Source: Candidatus Poribacteria bacterium
Lineage (GTDB): Bacteria; Poribacteria; WGA-4E; WGA-3G
Assembly (NCBI GenBank): GCA_022825665.1
Contig: JAJDWI010000060.1
Location: 1 to 64,000, forward strand
Direction of reading: 5' to 3'
DNA length: 64,000 nt
Under the pieces are notes generated by a model. The model was not told the DNA's origin, made no database searches, and saw only the letters and a program-made list of their open reading frames with translations. Both the position numbers and the translations under genes were made by a program. Position 1 is the stretch's first letter; the number at the start of each line of letters is the position of its first letter. Positions 27,491 to 37,344 of this stretch are shown one piece after another.

Positions 27491-27500
27491 AAGTTCTCCT

Positions 27501-28964
27501 TTATTCAACAATCACTTCTGGACGGTTTTCTAACATCCATTCGGTATGGAACACCGTCGGTTCACCGTCATCACCAACTACGGTGTTACCATCTGCATCT
27601 AATTTATTGTAGGTATGTGCCCCGAAATAGTCACGCATTGCTTGAATCAGGTTAGCAGAAAGCCTACTACTGCGGTAACTATCAAAATAGGCTAACGCTG
27701 AACTAAACGCAGGAATCGGAACACCGAGTTGTGTGGCAGTGCTGATAACATTTCGCCAATTGGGTTGTGCTGCTTCTATGATTCCACGGAAATAGGAGTC
27801 AAGTAGCAAATTCGGCAGATCAGGATTTCGTTCAAACGCTTCTGCTATCCGATGTAGGAATTTTGCCCGAATGATACAACCGCCACGCCAACCTAAAGCG
27901 ATTTTACCGAGATCCAGATTCCAATCATTTTCTGCACTTGCTTCGCGCATCAATGCAAATCCTTGTGCATAAGAGCATATTTTTGCAGCATAGAGTGCAT
28001 CGTGGATAGCATTTAGTGCTGCGTCACGGTCACCATCAAAATTGCCTTTCGGTCCGTTAATTACTTCGGATGCGTCAACGCGTTCGCTTTTAATAGCAGA
28101 GATACAACGGGCAAAAACTGCCTCTGCAATAGTAGGAGCAGATATACCCAGATCAAGCGCAGAGATACTTGTCCATTTACCAGTTCCTTTTTGTCCCGCT
28201 TTGTCCAAGACAACATCAACGAAAGGTGTGCCATTTGCATCCCTTTGTGTGAATATATCAGCGGTAATTTCAATAAGGTAGGAATTAAGTTCGCCTTGAT
28301 TCCATTCGTTAAAAACTTCCTGCATCTCATCTGCGTTCATATCCAAAACGCTTTTCATGAGTGAATACGCTTCACATATCAGTTGCATGTCCCCGTATTC
28401 AATGCCGTTATGCACCATTTTGACATAATGACCTGCACCGTTCGGACCAATGTAGGAACAACAAGGCATCCCCTCAACTTGTGCTGCTATTTTTGTGAAA
28501 ATCGGTTCTACGAGTGCATACGCTTCTTGCGAACCACCTGGCATCATTGCTGGCCCCTTTAGCGCACCTTCTTCACCGCCAGAAATACCTGTACCGATGA
28601 ATAGTATATCTTTTTCGTTTAATTCTTGATGCCGACGCATTGTATCATTGAAATTAGAGTTGCCACCATCAATAATCAGGTCACCCTTTGAAAGATGTGG
28701 TAATAACAACTCAATAAATGCGTCAACAGGTTCACCTGCTTTAACCATTAATATTATTTTTCGTGGTGTCTCTAATTTACTAATGAATTCAGGTATGGAA
28801 TGTGTTCCGATTATATTTTTGCCATTTGCTGACCCTTTAATGAAATCATCTACACGCGAGACAGTTCGGTTAAAAACCGCTACCTCAAAGCCTTTGCTTT
28901 CCATATTCAGTGCGAGGTTTTCACCCATCACTGCTAATCCGATGAGACCAATATCTGCTGCCAA
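27501..28964 (-). CDS. gnd: 6-phosphogluconate dehydrogenase, decarboxylating
   Basis: A 487-residue 6PGDH, the standard length. The N-terminal NADP site is IGLIGLAVMGENLALNM, the substrate signature is HYVKMVHNGIEYGDMQLICE and the catalytic Lys is in KAGQKGTGKW. It oxidises 6-phosphogluconate to ribulose-5-phosphate in the pentose phosphate pathway. I chose TTG at 28964 because GGAGG lies eight bases upstream; the TTG at 28979 would include that site within the gene. First gene of a minus-strand operon with the HAD and 2-hydroxyacid dehydrogenase genes. Confidence 0.92.
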   Translation of the reverse strand: MAADIGLIGLAVMGENLALNMESKGFEVAVFNRTVSRVDDFIKGSANGKNIIGTHSIPEFISKLETPRKIILMVKAGEPVDAFIELLLPHLSKGDLIIDGGNSNFNDTMRRHQELNEKDILFIGTGISGGEEGALKGPAMMPGGSQEAYALVEPIFTKIAAQVEGMPCCSYIGPNGAGHYVKMVHNGIEYGDMQLICEAYSLMKSVLDMNADEMQEVFNEWNQGELNSYLIEITADIFTQRDANGTPFVDVVLDKAGQKGTGKWTSISALDLGISAPTIAEAVFARCISAIKSERVDASEVINGPKGNFDGDRDAALNAIHDALYAAKICSYAQGFALMREASAENDWNLDLGKIALGWRGGCIIRAKFLHRIAEAFERNPDLPNLLLDSYFRGIIEAAQPNWRNVISTATQLGVPIPAFSSALAYFDSYRSSRLSANLIQAMRDYFGAHTYNKLDADGNTVVGDDGEPTVFHTEWMLENRPEVIVE

Positions 28965-28979
28965 ATTCGTTTCCTCCAA

Positions 28980-30091
28980 TCAAAGCCTATCTTTTTCATA
29001 TCATACACTGCAAAAGGTAAGAATGTCAACTGTAAAATAAGTGCAGTCTAGAACCCTTCCGTTATCAATATCTCATGATTTCAATATTAATCCTTGAAGT
29101 GAACTGTCTGAATCACTGAAGGCGCGGATTATTGTCTGAACCAGGATTTTCAGGATTTCAGGATTTTCAGGATTATAGTATTTTCTCATATACATGTGCT
29201 TTCTTAGTATAGATGTCCTATTATGAATTAAATTGCTTCGAAAAAAACGCACTAAAAAAGGGTGTTTTTCGCACATTGGTGCGTTTTGATATTCGGGTTT
29301 ATACCAGTCTGGAACTGAGTTTATGGGGTGGTACGAAATTTTTGAAATTTTCATTTTAGTGCGTTTTTCCTTTTCGGTTTTTTTTCATATTTAGTCGTTA
29401 GTATTCGGATTATTATAGAAACAAAGGATTTTTAATTTTTCCGCGTTTACTATACACCTTTCGCCCTGCTGGGGCTTATTTGTTGGTGGATACACGGTAA
29501 CTATACACCTTTCGCCTCTCCGAGGCTTGATGTTCTTGTGGTAGAGTCGCGATTCGGAGATCGCTCCTACAGAATGTAATGTAAGAGGCGCAATGAATTG
29601 CGCGACTACAAACGCATTTTCTCCTTAAATTGACGCATAGAGGGCGGGAAACAACGCCCTTACGAGAATGTAAGAGGCGCAATGAATTGCGCGACTACAA
29701 ACGCATTTTCTCCTTAAATTGACGCATAGAGGGCGGGGAAACAACGCCCTTACGAGAATGTCCGAGGCGTAACAAATTAATGTAAGAGGCGCAATGAATT
29801 GCGCGACTACAAACGCATTTTTGAGATAATAAAAAGTTTTCATTTCGAAATGATGTTATAGTTTAACGGATGGTGATATGTGAAGTGAAATTAATCAAAA
29901 GAGTGGAACAATATATATCCAATATGTTTTATGTAATTTTCAGAATTTCGATTGTCTGAACCAGGATTTTCAAGATTATAGGATTTTCAGGATTAGGAGT
30001 TGGTGAGTATATATTCCGTTGTCCAGGATAAAAGTCTATCTTTGCCAAGGAATATTGGCATACAGATTTCATCTGAAAAACAGATGTTATC
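28980..30091. repeat. 1.1-kb repeat-rich intergenic region
   Basis: No convincing gene. Copies of a unit containing CTGAACCAGGATTTTCA are at about 29139 and 29953. A 66-base unit at 29515-29580 matches 25425-25490. The 39-base GAGGCGCAATGAATTGCGCG unit occurs at 29578, 29667 and 29779; the first two, with their tails, form a tandem duplication of 89-90 bases. Each tail carries an AGGGCG/CGCCCT hairpin (29641-29660 and 29730-29750). Confidence 0.8.
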
Positions 30092-30529
30092 TCATATTTT
30101 GCTATATTCAAAGACTATTTTGGAACAAGTAACCTCATACTTCGTTTCCCCACATAGAAAATAAAAATCCCAAAAGATGTCTTTTCCATCAGGTATCGGC
30201 TCGTGCATTACTAATGCCTGACAAATCCCCCATGTTGGACCCGCTTTTGGTCCTTCATCCATTCCGGATATTATCTCAAATGATTTTACATCCTTGAACT
30301 CTACATGAACAATCTTGTCATGTTCTTTTCCATACGGATATGGGTTGACAGAGAGTATAATGGTTTTTTCTGAGTTTCCAATTCCTGTGGACGCACCCTC
30401 GTCATCAAAACCCTTATAATTCTCAAACTTGATTTCAATACCCTCAACATAACCGTCATGGAACCGATTAAAACCTAATAATGCCTCATCTGCTTCATCC
30501 GCATTTGTTGTTTCAATTCTTTCATTCAT
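30092..30529 (-). CDS. Hypothetical protein
   Basis: A 145-residue acidic soluble protein, not recognised. It begins MNERIETTNADEADEAL and contains FNRFHDGYVEGIEI, a pattern seen in several unrelated small proteins of unknown function, and an Asp/Glu-rich surface. No signal peptide. The ATG follows GGAGAG, and the gene sits alone between repeat-rich DNA and the enolase-superfamily gene. Confidence 0.5.
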   Translation of the reverse strand: MNERIETTNADEADEALLGFNRFHDGYVEGIEIKFENYKGFDDEGASTGIGNSEKTIILSVNPYPYGKEHDKIVHVEFKDVKSFEIISGMDEGPKAGPTWGICQALVMHEPIPDGKDIFWDFYFLCGETKYEVTCSKIVFEYSKI

Positions 30530-30738
30530 AATTCTCTCTCCATTGTTTGAAGTGCTTTTGGTGTTATTTTTTGTGTTTATCTCTTAATCATAGAATAATA
30601 ACATGTCAGACAACACTTAATCTATGTAAAATAACATAACTATGCAAGTTGATATTTAGGTGGACTAAAAACCTTCATGAAATTGCATTTATCTTGACAT
30701 CAATGGTAAAACCTGAAATAATAGCATTGAGGAAAGCA

Positions 30739-31881
30739 ATGAAAATAACAGCAATACATACATTCATGGCGAACTTCGGAAACCGTCCGCGTGGGTTAAT
30801 CAAAGTCGAAACTGATGAAGGCATACACGGATGGGGTGAGGCATATTCTACAGGTCCTGATCTCTCTGTTGAACCGATCGCTAACTATATTTTTGAGATG
30901 ATTCAAGGTGATGATCCGCGTCGAATAGAATACATCATGTTGAAACTACACCAGCAGTTTCGATTTCCGCCTGGAGGCGCGGGTCTTGCTGTTATCTCTG
31001 CGATTGACCATGCGCTCTGGGACATCAGTGGAAAAGCTGCTGGACTACCAGTATATATGCTTCTCGGTGGACATGCGCGTGATCGGATACGTGTTTATCG
31101 CGGCATCGGAGGAAGGGATGGTATAGAAGCAGCTGACCAAGCACGGAAACTAAATGAGGAGTGGGGTTTCACCGCTTTCAAGACAAGTCCGTATAAACTT
31201 AATCCGGATGCTGACCGATGGGGAAGAGTCTGCGAAGCTGCGGCTACATACTTTGAACAGATACGTTTGAATACTCCAGATGATTGGGAGTTTGCATTTG
31301 ATCCGCATGCTAAAATCTTTGAACCGATCCGTGCATTACAACTTGCCAATGCACTTGCACCGTATGATCCATATTTCTATGAGGAACCGCTGCGTCCTGA
31401 GCATATCCCAGCGTGGTCACGTCTTCGTTCACAGATGCAAGTGCCTCTCGCTACTGGTGAGTCACTCTATACGCGATTTGAATTCCTTGATATTATTGCC
31501 GCGCAAGGCGCAGACATTATACAACCGGATATTTGTGTGTGCGGTGGATTGTTGGAAATGCGTAAAATCGCAGCGATTGCTGAGGCACACTATGTGACCG
31601 TTGCTCCACACAACCCGATGGGACCCCTGGCAACTGCCGTTAATGTTCACTTCGCTGCTGCTACTCCGAACTTCAAAATATTGGAATATTTACTGCCAAC
31701 TGATGCTGCATGGAATTCATGGGTAGATGAACCGTACATGCCAAAAGATGGGTATTTGGCGTTGCGAGATCGTCCCGGATTCGGCGTGGAAATTAACGAA
31801 GACGCGGTAACAGATAACGAGTATGTTCATTGGCAAAGAACCTGTCCAATCCGACCAGATGGATCAACAGGTTACATTTAA
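30739..31881 (+). CDS. Mandelate racemase/D-galactonate dehydratase-type enzyme
   Basis: A 380-residue enolase-superfamily enzyme. It has the N-terminal capping domain (residues 1-120), a Lys in FKTSPYKL, metal ligands in FAFDPHAK (Asp), YEEPLR (Glu) and LATGES (Glu), and a His/Asp pair in QPDICVCGG and VAPHNPMGP, the pattern of the galactonate dehydratase subgroup. The ATG at 30739 follows GAGG; a longer reading to 30649 has no ribosome site. It probably dehydrates a sugar acid, and the downstream Gfo/Idh/MocA gene may share the pathway, although 280 bases of repeat DNA separate them. Confidence 0.82.
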   Translation: MKITAIHTFMANFGNRPRGLIKVETDEGIHGWGEAYSTGPDLSVEPIANYIFEMIQGDDPRRIEYIMLKLHQQFRFPPGGAGLAVISAIDHALWDISGKAAGLPVYMLLGGHARDRIRVYRGIGGRDGIEAADQARKLNEEWGFTAFKTSPYKLNPDADRWGRVCEAAATYFEQIRLNTPDDWEFAFDPHAKIFEPIRALQLANALAPYDPYFYEEPLRPEHIPAWSRLRSQMQVPLATGESLYTRFEFLDIIAAQGADIIQPDICVCGGLLEMRKIAAIAEAHYVTVAPHNPMGPLATAVNVHFAAATPNFKILEYLLPTDAAWNSWVDEPYMPKDGYLALRDRPGFGVEINEDAVTDNEYVHWQRTCPIRPDGSTGYI

Positions 31882-31972
31882 AACCGTACAGGATAATCGA
31901 AATGAACTTGTTTTTCACATCATCAAAAACTATGGTGAATTAGAAAATTAATATACACTTTTCCCGCGGTAG

Positions 31973-32095
31973 GCGAGGTTTCCTAACCTCGCGGATTCAG
32001 AGTGTCCAATTAGTTCTAATAAATAAACCACATTTTGAGACTTTAATTCTAATTCAAATTTAAGAGGCGCAATGAATTGCGCGACTACAAACGCG
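31973..32095 (+). repeat. Hairpin and composite intergenic repeat
   Basis: A hairpin GCGAGGTT/AACCTCGC with loop TCCT (31973-31992) is followed by a composite repeat (32016-32095). The repeat begins CTAATAAATAAACCACATT and ends in the GAGGCGCAATGAATTGCGCG unit. It parallels 25263-25341 and 33295-33376, in the same orientation. Confidence 0.75.
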
Positions 32096-32163
32096 TTTTT
32101 TGTTAATGAGAAGTTATTATTTAGAAATGGTATAACATTACCTTAAATCAGAATGGAGAATAT

Positions 32164-33222
32164 ATGGATCCAGTAAAATTAGGTGTAATTGGCTGTGGTG
32201 TTATCGGAAGTAGACATCTCAGCATCGCATCAGAATCTGAAAATATTGAGTTAGTCGCTGCGGCGGATTTGGTTGATTCCTACAGAGAACGCGCTGCTGA
32301 ACGTTTCAATCCTCCGAATATGTACACGAATGATGTTGATCTTCTTGATAATGAAGAGGTAGAGGCAGTCGTGCTTGCTTTTCCAACACAATTCCGCACC
32401 GAAGTTGCATTGCGTGCCTTTGAAAGAGGAAAACATGTCCTGATTGAAAAACCGATCGCAATGAACGTAGACGAAGTGAATCAGTTAATTGCTGCTCGTG
32501 GTGATTTGGTCTCAGGCTGTTGTTCGTCGCGTAATCGTTTCAACAAAGCTGCTCGACTCGCAACGGAACTGATAACGTCAGGTGGATTAGGTGACCTCCG
32601 CACGGTACATTGTCGTGCAATTCGGGGTTGTGGGAAAGAACCTGATTCGCCACGTCCCGCATGGCGATTGATAAAAGCACTCAACGGTGGCGGCATACTT
32701 GTTAACTGGGGATGTTACGACATTGACTTCCTGCTCGGTATTACTGGATGGAAACTCAAACCGAAAACCGTGTTTGCTCAAACGTGGACGGTCCCTTCTG
32801 TTTTTACATCACATATTGCCCCCGGTTCCGATGCTGAAACGCATTATAACGCTCTGGTTCGGTGTGAAGATGGCACTGTGATTACACTTGAGCGGGGTGA
32901 ATTCATGGCAGCAAATTCAAACTCCAATTGGGAGATAATAGGTTCTGAAGGTGCGCTTAAACTGAACATGGGAAATGGAAACCCAGCAAGTATACAGCAT
33001 ACACAAACTACAACGACTGACGGAGCAAGTACAGATGCGTTGGCTGATAGTGATGACACTGAAGGACCGCATTATGGCGATCCAACGACCGATTTTGCTG
33101 CAGCAATCCAAGAAAACCGACAACCCATTACTGGTTTAGAACAAGCTCTTGTCGTTCAACAGATAACGGATGCTATCTATGCATCGGCAGAAAGCGGTAC
33201 TGCGGTTGATATAGAGGCATAA
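32164..33222 (+). CDS. Gfo/Idh/MocA-family oxidoreductase
   Basis: A 352-residue NAD(P)-dependent dehydrogenase. The N-terminal Rossmann motif is GVIGCGVIGSRH, and the EKP motif is present in HVLIEKPIAMN (about residue 95). The C-terminal half is the alpha/beta substrate domain (NGGGILVNWGCYDIDFL). The ATG follows GGAGAATAT. The substrate is probably a sugar or inositol derivative. It lies between two intergenic repeat zones, so an operon with the upstream gene is uncertain. Confidence 0.85.
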   Translation: MDPVKLGVIGCGVIGSRHLSIASESENIELVAAADLVDSYRERAAERFNPPNMYTNDVDLLDNEEVEAVVLAFPTQFRTEVALRAFERGKHVLIEKPIAMNVDEVNQLIAARGDLVSGCCSSRNRFNKAARLATELITSGGLGDLRTVHCRAIRGCGKEPDSPRPAWRLIKALNGGGILVNWGCYDIDFLLGITGWKLKPKTVFAQTWTVPSVFTSHIAPGSDAETHYNALVRCEDGTVITLERGEFMAANSNSNWEIIGSEGALKLNMGNGNPASIQHTQTTTTDGASTDALADSDDTEGPHYGDPTTDFAAAIQENRQPITGLEQALVVQQITDAIYASAESGTAVDIEA

Positions 33223-33615
33223 TGACTATTATATATCTCATAAAATATTGTAGGGCAAGGACTCTGTACCTCGTCATGTTTCTTTATACCAATTGTAATA
33301 AATAAAACCACATCTTGGGACTTTAATGCTAATCCTAATGTAAGAGGCGCAATGAATTGCGCGACTACAAACGCATCTCTGCCTAAAATTGACGCTTATG
33401 GGTAGAGCCGTGCGAAACCCGACACGTATGATTGTTTTCGGGTTTCGCTTCGCTTGCTCCCACCTACCGGACTGTATGTGAGAATACGGGCGAGGAGACC
33501 TCGCCCCTACGATAATGTAAGAAGCGTAATGAAACGCGCTTCTCTTTGTCAGAATTGTGTAATCCGAGATTCTGACAGGTGAGGATACACAAAATAGATT
33601 ACCAAGACATTATCC
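33223..33615. repeat. Repeat and hairpin cluster
   Basis: No gene. Contents: composite repeat 33295-33376; hairpin GCGAAACCCGA/TCGGGTTTCGC (33412-33448); hairpin GGGCGAGG/CCTCGCCC with loop AGA (33488-33506); a degenerate GAAGCGTAATG unit at about 33514; and TGTCAGAAT/ATTCTGACA (33547-33577), which could end transcription of either flanking convergent gene, although no clear T-run follows. Confidence 0.7.
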
Positions 33616-35238
33616 TCAAGGATGGGGTTCACCCGATTTTGGTTTTTCCTTAGGTGCGTTTGAATCTTCGCCAAAACGTATATGTAGTGCTGCCCCAGGG
33701 GCATGTTCTTTTCCATAAAGCGCATGTTTGATTCCCCAGAAAGCGAATGTTGTCCCTACCATCACTATAATACCCCAGATTAAAACCTTCCATATCGCAT
33801 CTGAAAAAGAGAATATGCTTCCTGTCTGTTTCAATATTGTTTGAGGATATATTGCTACCAGAATTGTGCATATAATCGCATTAAGGATAATAACACCTTC
33901 AGTTACCAACCGATGTGGACTGAAGTTAACCAATGCTCGTTCAAAGTTGAATATTACAATCCACCACACAAAAACAAGATATAATAGTTGTCCTTTCCCA
34001 AGCCAACTTCCTGAAATAAATGGAATAGGTTCTCGAAGATTAACTGCTAAAATAGCAATAAGCGCGATCGTAAGTGCAATATAAAAAACTTCAAACCATC
34101 CTATCCATCCTCTGGAATGACGAAACCAACCGACGACTGGTAACCCAAAGAAACGATCAGGAAGTGATTCTATTGTATCAACCCAAGTTTGCACCGCCTT
34201 ACGATAATTCAGATATGTCAATGCGATAATGACACAAAAAACAGTGAAAATCTCAATCCACCGTGGGATATTTGGATTCGTTTCTAAGATCGGCGCGCGA
34301 CTGATTATATAGCCAAATGTGATCGCTAAACCGATACCAAAAAGCAAACCTTGCACCTGTTCCATAACACTGTGCCAGTTGGTTTGCAGTCTTGTCCGAA
34401 TGCATAGCAATTTGATCAATTGTCCAAATGAAAATGCAATTCCACCTGTAAATCCAGCCATCAGTGTTACATAGGCAACGCCAGAGAGTTTATATTGCCA
34501 ACAATACACCAATACGCCGACAACCATGCCCACACACCCTGCCCAATTGTCCCCTCGTGGTGGTGTCATGCGAAGTTTGAGGATATTTACCAATAACAGA
34601 AACGCAACAAACCATCCGATTCCCATATATAGGATGAGCGAAGTTCCGATATCTATCTGCCCTCGGATTATGATGACGATGAGAGCAGCTACGATTGCCA
34701 CAAGTGCTGCTAACCAATCGGAATCATACCAGTAAAGAGGACTTTCGTGCCGTTGCATACGCTTCGGCGCAAGGATACGATCAACGATAACTGCCTGAAG
34801 CGACCATCCTATAAATACAACACAAATTGGAAGAAAGAATACGGACAATGAAGATGTCGACCCATTTTGTTCAATACCTGAGAGAAACGCTGGCAAAGCA
34901 GTTCCTGCACCACCGAGTGATGCCCATAAAAAACCTATGACAAATAAGTTGGCAAATCCGTATAACACAGTCGGGGAATGAGAGGAATGCGAATAACCGA
35001 CAACCATCATATATGACATACTACCACCGAATGACCATCCTATAGCACCGAACAGTGCAAAATAGTGGATGTATCGCCACCAATCTTCACGTCCGGAGAG
35101 CAGCACAATCGCCATAGCAGCGAGTGCTCCCGGTAGAGCAGCACCATATTCATGACCGAAGTTACCACGTATTCCCCACCCAACGCAGAGAGACAAACCG
35201 CACAATAGAACCAGTTGCCATGTGATAGTTATTTCCAT
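33616..35238 (-). CDS. Polytopic membrane protein of unknown function
   Basis: A 540-residue protein with about eleven predicted membrane helices and a polar C-terminal tail (FGEDSNAPKEKPKSGEPHP). I do not recognise the family. The first helices contain the unusual WGIRGNFGHEYGAALPGA, with charged residues placed inside a hydrophobic segment. The ATG at 35238 follows TAGGAGTT; an upstream in-frame ATG at 35256 is unlikely because that ribosome site lies between them. No neighbouring operon partner. Transport or a membrane enzyme role are both possible. Confidence 0.65.
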   Translation of the reverse strand: MEITITWQLVLLCGLSLCVGWGIRGNFGHEYGAALPGALAAMAIVLLSGREDWWRYIHYFALFGAIGWSFGGSMSYMMVVGYSHSSHSPTVLYGFANLFVIGFLWASLGGAGTALPAFLSGIEQNGSTSSLSVFFLPICVVFIGWSLQAVIVDRILAPKRMQRHESPLYWYDSDWLAALVAIVAALIVIIIRGQIDIGTSLILYMGIGWFVAFLLLVNILKLRMTPPRGDNWAGCVGMVVGVLVYCWQYKLSGVAYVTLMAGFTGGIAFSFGQLIKLLCIRTRLQTNWHSVMEQVQGLLFGIGLAITFGYIISRAPILETNPNIPRWIEIFTVFCVIIALTYLNYRKAVQTWVDTIESLPDRFFGLPVVGWFRHSRGWIGWFEVFYIALTIALIAILAVNLREPIPFISGSWLGKGQLLYLVFVWWIVIFNFERALVNFSPHRLVTEGVIILNAIICTILVAIYPQTILKQTGSIFSFSDAIWKVLIWGIIVMVGTTFAFWGIKHALYGKEHAPGAALHIRFGEDSNAPKEKPKSGEPHP

Positions 35239-35910
35239 TATGTAACTCCTATCCATTAGTGTTTGTTATTGAATGTAAAGAGTTTTGGAATGCGATACCT
35301 ATACATTGACGATCTTTTTTGCAATTATGTAGGATTATAGGATTGTTGTCAACATGCAAACTTCAATATTGGAACCATTCAATTGTTCTTGTAAGAGCTT
35401 GATATATACTTTATTTTTTCCCTCCAGTTCTCTGGATTTTGCTTCCTTCAAACCGTACCAATTTTCGTTTTTTGGTACGGTTTTGGTACGGTGATGTTTT
35501 CCCAGTCCCTGTCTGGGTTTACTGGGGTTTTTATGTGGGTTTTTGCATTTTTTAATTTGGCATTTTTGGTACGGTTCGGGATTTGTATGATTGACTGTTT
35601 TTTGGTGTTAATATCTTGTATGGAACATTGGAGGTGACGGTTCCGTTTTGAGTTTGATTCTGCTTTATTCGGAATAGTTTTTCTTTAACTTTCATTTGTA
35701 TGTTGGTATTGTGAAATGTTAACATAATTGGGTTATCCATAAATATAATTAAATATGTGACTTGTATTATAACATAAGTAAAATACGAATGTCAAATAAA
35801 TGTTTACAATTTTCATATTTTTTACAGTTTTTATCGAATGTGTTATACTACTTTTACAATAGTTCACGTAATGTTATAACTGATAACAGATTTCATAAAA
35901 AAATATCTAT
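35239..35910. other. Intergenic region with GGTACGGT repeats
   Basis: No gene seen. An inverted repeat AACCGTACCAA/TTGGTACGGTT (35451-35461 with 35472-35482) is followed by further GGTACGGT copies at about 35485 and 35567. CCCAG/CTGGG (35501-35516) lies between. From 35740 the DNA is AT-rich and runs up to the propeller gene start, where its promoter should be. Confidence 0.6.
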
Positions 35911-37251
35911 ATGCAACTTCAATTAAAATATACACAACTTCTGCTTATATCATTACTACTGTTTGTTAATCCAGATGTTTATGCATCAGATTGGTACGAT
36001 TTCCTTGGACCAGAACGAAACGGTAAATCTCAAGAAAAGATAAATATCACACCTTGGGGTGAATCAGGTCCACCCGTGCTGTGGACAATAGAGATTGGGA
36101 CAAGTTACGGACCACCTACGATTGCTGATGGATATGTGTATCTATTCGCACGGCACGGTGATATGGCAAGATTGACCTGTTTAAATAGCGATTCTGGCGA
36201 CGAACGTTGGAGATATGAATATCCGACTGACTATGAGGATATGTATGGCTATAACAACGGTCCAAGGTGTTGTCCAGTAGTAGATAATGATCGAGTCTAC
36301 ATCTTTGGTGCTGAAGGAGAATTACACTGTGTAAATAGCAAAACTGGTAAACCTGTTTGGAAAGTCAATACGACAACGAAGTTTAATGTCACAACTAATT
36401 TCTTTGGTGTAGCATCTGTTCCTGCGGTTGAAGGTGAATTGCTTATCGTTCAAATTGGCGGTTCTCCTCCTGGAACACCAAGGGACATCTGGGAATCAAG
36501 CGGAAAACCAAAACCCAACGGAAGTGGTATCGTTGCCTTTAACAAACATACAGGAGAAGTAGTCTACCAAATTGCTGATGAATTAACCAGTTATGCGAGT
36601 CCCGTCTTTTCCACTATCAATGGGAGACGGTGGGGTTTTGCTTTCCTACGCGGTGGACTTGTCGGATTTGAACCAGAGACTGGTAAAATTGATTTCCACT
36701 ACCCATGGCGACATCCAACGATTGAATCAGTCAATGCATCATGTCCGGTCGTTGCTGATGACTATGTTTTTATTAGCGAATCCTATGGGATCGGTAGTTC
36801 AGTACTTCAAGTATATCCGGGTGGGTACAAAGTCGTATGGAAAGATCGCGCAAATTCGCGAAACAAAGCAATGAAAATGCATTGGCACACACCTATCCAT
36901 CATCAAGGTTACCTCTACGGGTGTAGTGGAAGACATTCAGGTGGTGCTGAGTTCCGATGCGTTGAATTGAAAACTGGAAAGGTAATGTGGCGGCAACGAG
37001 TCAACGAACGCGCATCTCTACTCTGGGTAAATGACTACTTCATCTATCTTGGAGAGTATGGACGGATGATGTTACTGAAATGCACACCGGAAAAAATGCA
37101 ACTCATATCCCAAGCAAATCCAACTGACAAAAATGGGAGAAAGTTGATAAACTATCCAGCGTGGGCAGCACCTGTATTAGCAGATGGTCGCTTGTATATT
37201 CGTGGTAGAAACCGACTTGTATGTTTCGTGTTGGATTCAACTAAAGATTGA
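35911..37251 (+). CDS. Secreted PQQ-like beta-propeller protein
   Basis: A 446-residue protein with a signal peptide (residues 1-25, LLLISLLLFVNPDVYA) and about seven PQQ/BamB-type repeats, such as YVYLFARHGDMARLTCLNSDSG and VYIFGAEGELHCVNSKTGKP. DWYDFLGPERNGKSQE at the mature N-terminus is characteristic of this group, which is widespread in Planctomycetes and related lineages. No lipobox and no PQQ-specific catalytic Asp that I can point to, so a binding or structural role is as likely as dehydrogenase activity. Confidence 0.75.
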   Translation: MQLQLKYTQLLLISLLLFVNPDVYASDWYDFLGPERNGKSQEKINITPWGESGPPVLWTIEIGTSYGPPTIADGYVYLFARHGDMARLTCLNSDSGDERWRYEYPTDYEDMYGYNNGPRCCPVVDNDRVYIFGAEGELHCVNSKTGKPVWKVNTTTKFNVTTNFFGVASVPAVEGELLIVQIGGSPPGTPRDIWESSGKPKPNGSGIVAFNKHTGEVVYQIADELTSYASPVFSTINGRRWGFAFLRGGLVGFEPETGKIDFHYPWRHPTIESVNASCPVVADDYVFISESYGIGSSVLQVYPGGYKVVWKDRANSRNKAMKMHWHTPIHHQGYLYGCSGRHSGGAEFRCVELKTGKVMWRQRVNERASLLWVNDYFIYLGEYGRMMLLKCTPEKMQLISQANPTDKNGRKLINYPAWAAPVLADGRLYIRGRNRLVCFVLDSTKD

Positions 37252-37257
37252 CAGTAG

Positions 37258-37327
37258 CGGGACTTACGTGCAAACGGTAGGCGCGCTTTGTAAGCGCGCT
37301 CTCTGCACAATAGGACAACGCAAATCC
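37258..37327 (+). mobile_element. Core-less relative of the 235-bp element
   Basis: Starts with GGGACTTACG and CAAACGGTAGGCGCGCTTTG, like the left flank of the 8488-8722 copy. There the core begins, but here the sequence passes straight to TAAGCGCGCT. GCGCGCTT/AAGCGCGC thus forms a tight hairpin. The right end decays into AAATCCTG. It is either the empty form into which the core inserted or a deletion derivative. Confidence 0.6.
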
Positions 37328-37344
37328 TGTTAATTTGGTATCAC

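Noticed and set aside
29073-29354. 93-residue minus-strand open frame in the repeat zone
   Set aside because: Its C-terminal half is the translation of the CTGAACCAGGATTTTCA repeat; no ribosome site and no similarity to a known protein.
25206-33615. Possible CRISPR array
   Set aside because: Repeats are palindromic but not regularly spaced, spacers vary from tens of bases to kilobases, and no cas gene is present.
35552-35740. 62-residue minus-strand open frame
   Set aside because: It covers the GGTACGGT repeats and has low-complexity sequence; nothing supports translation.
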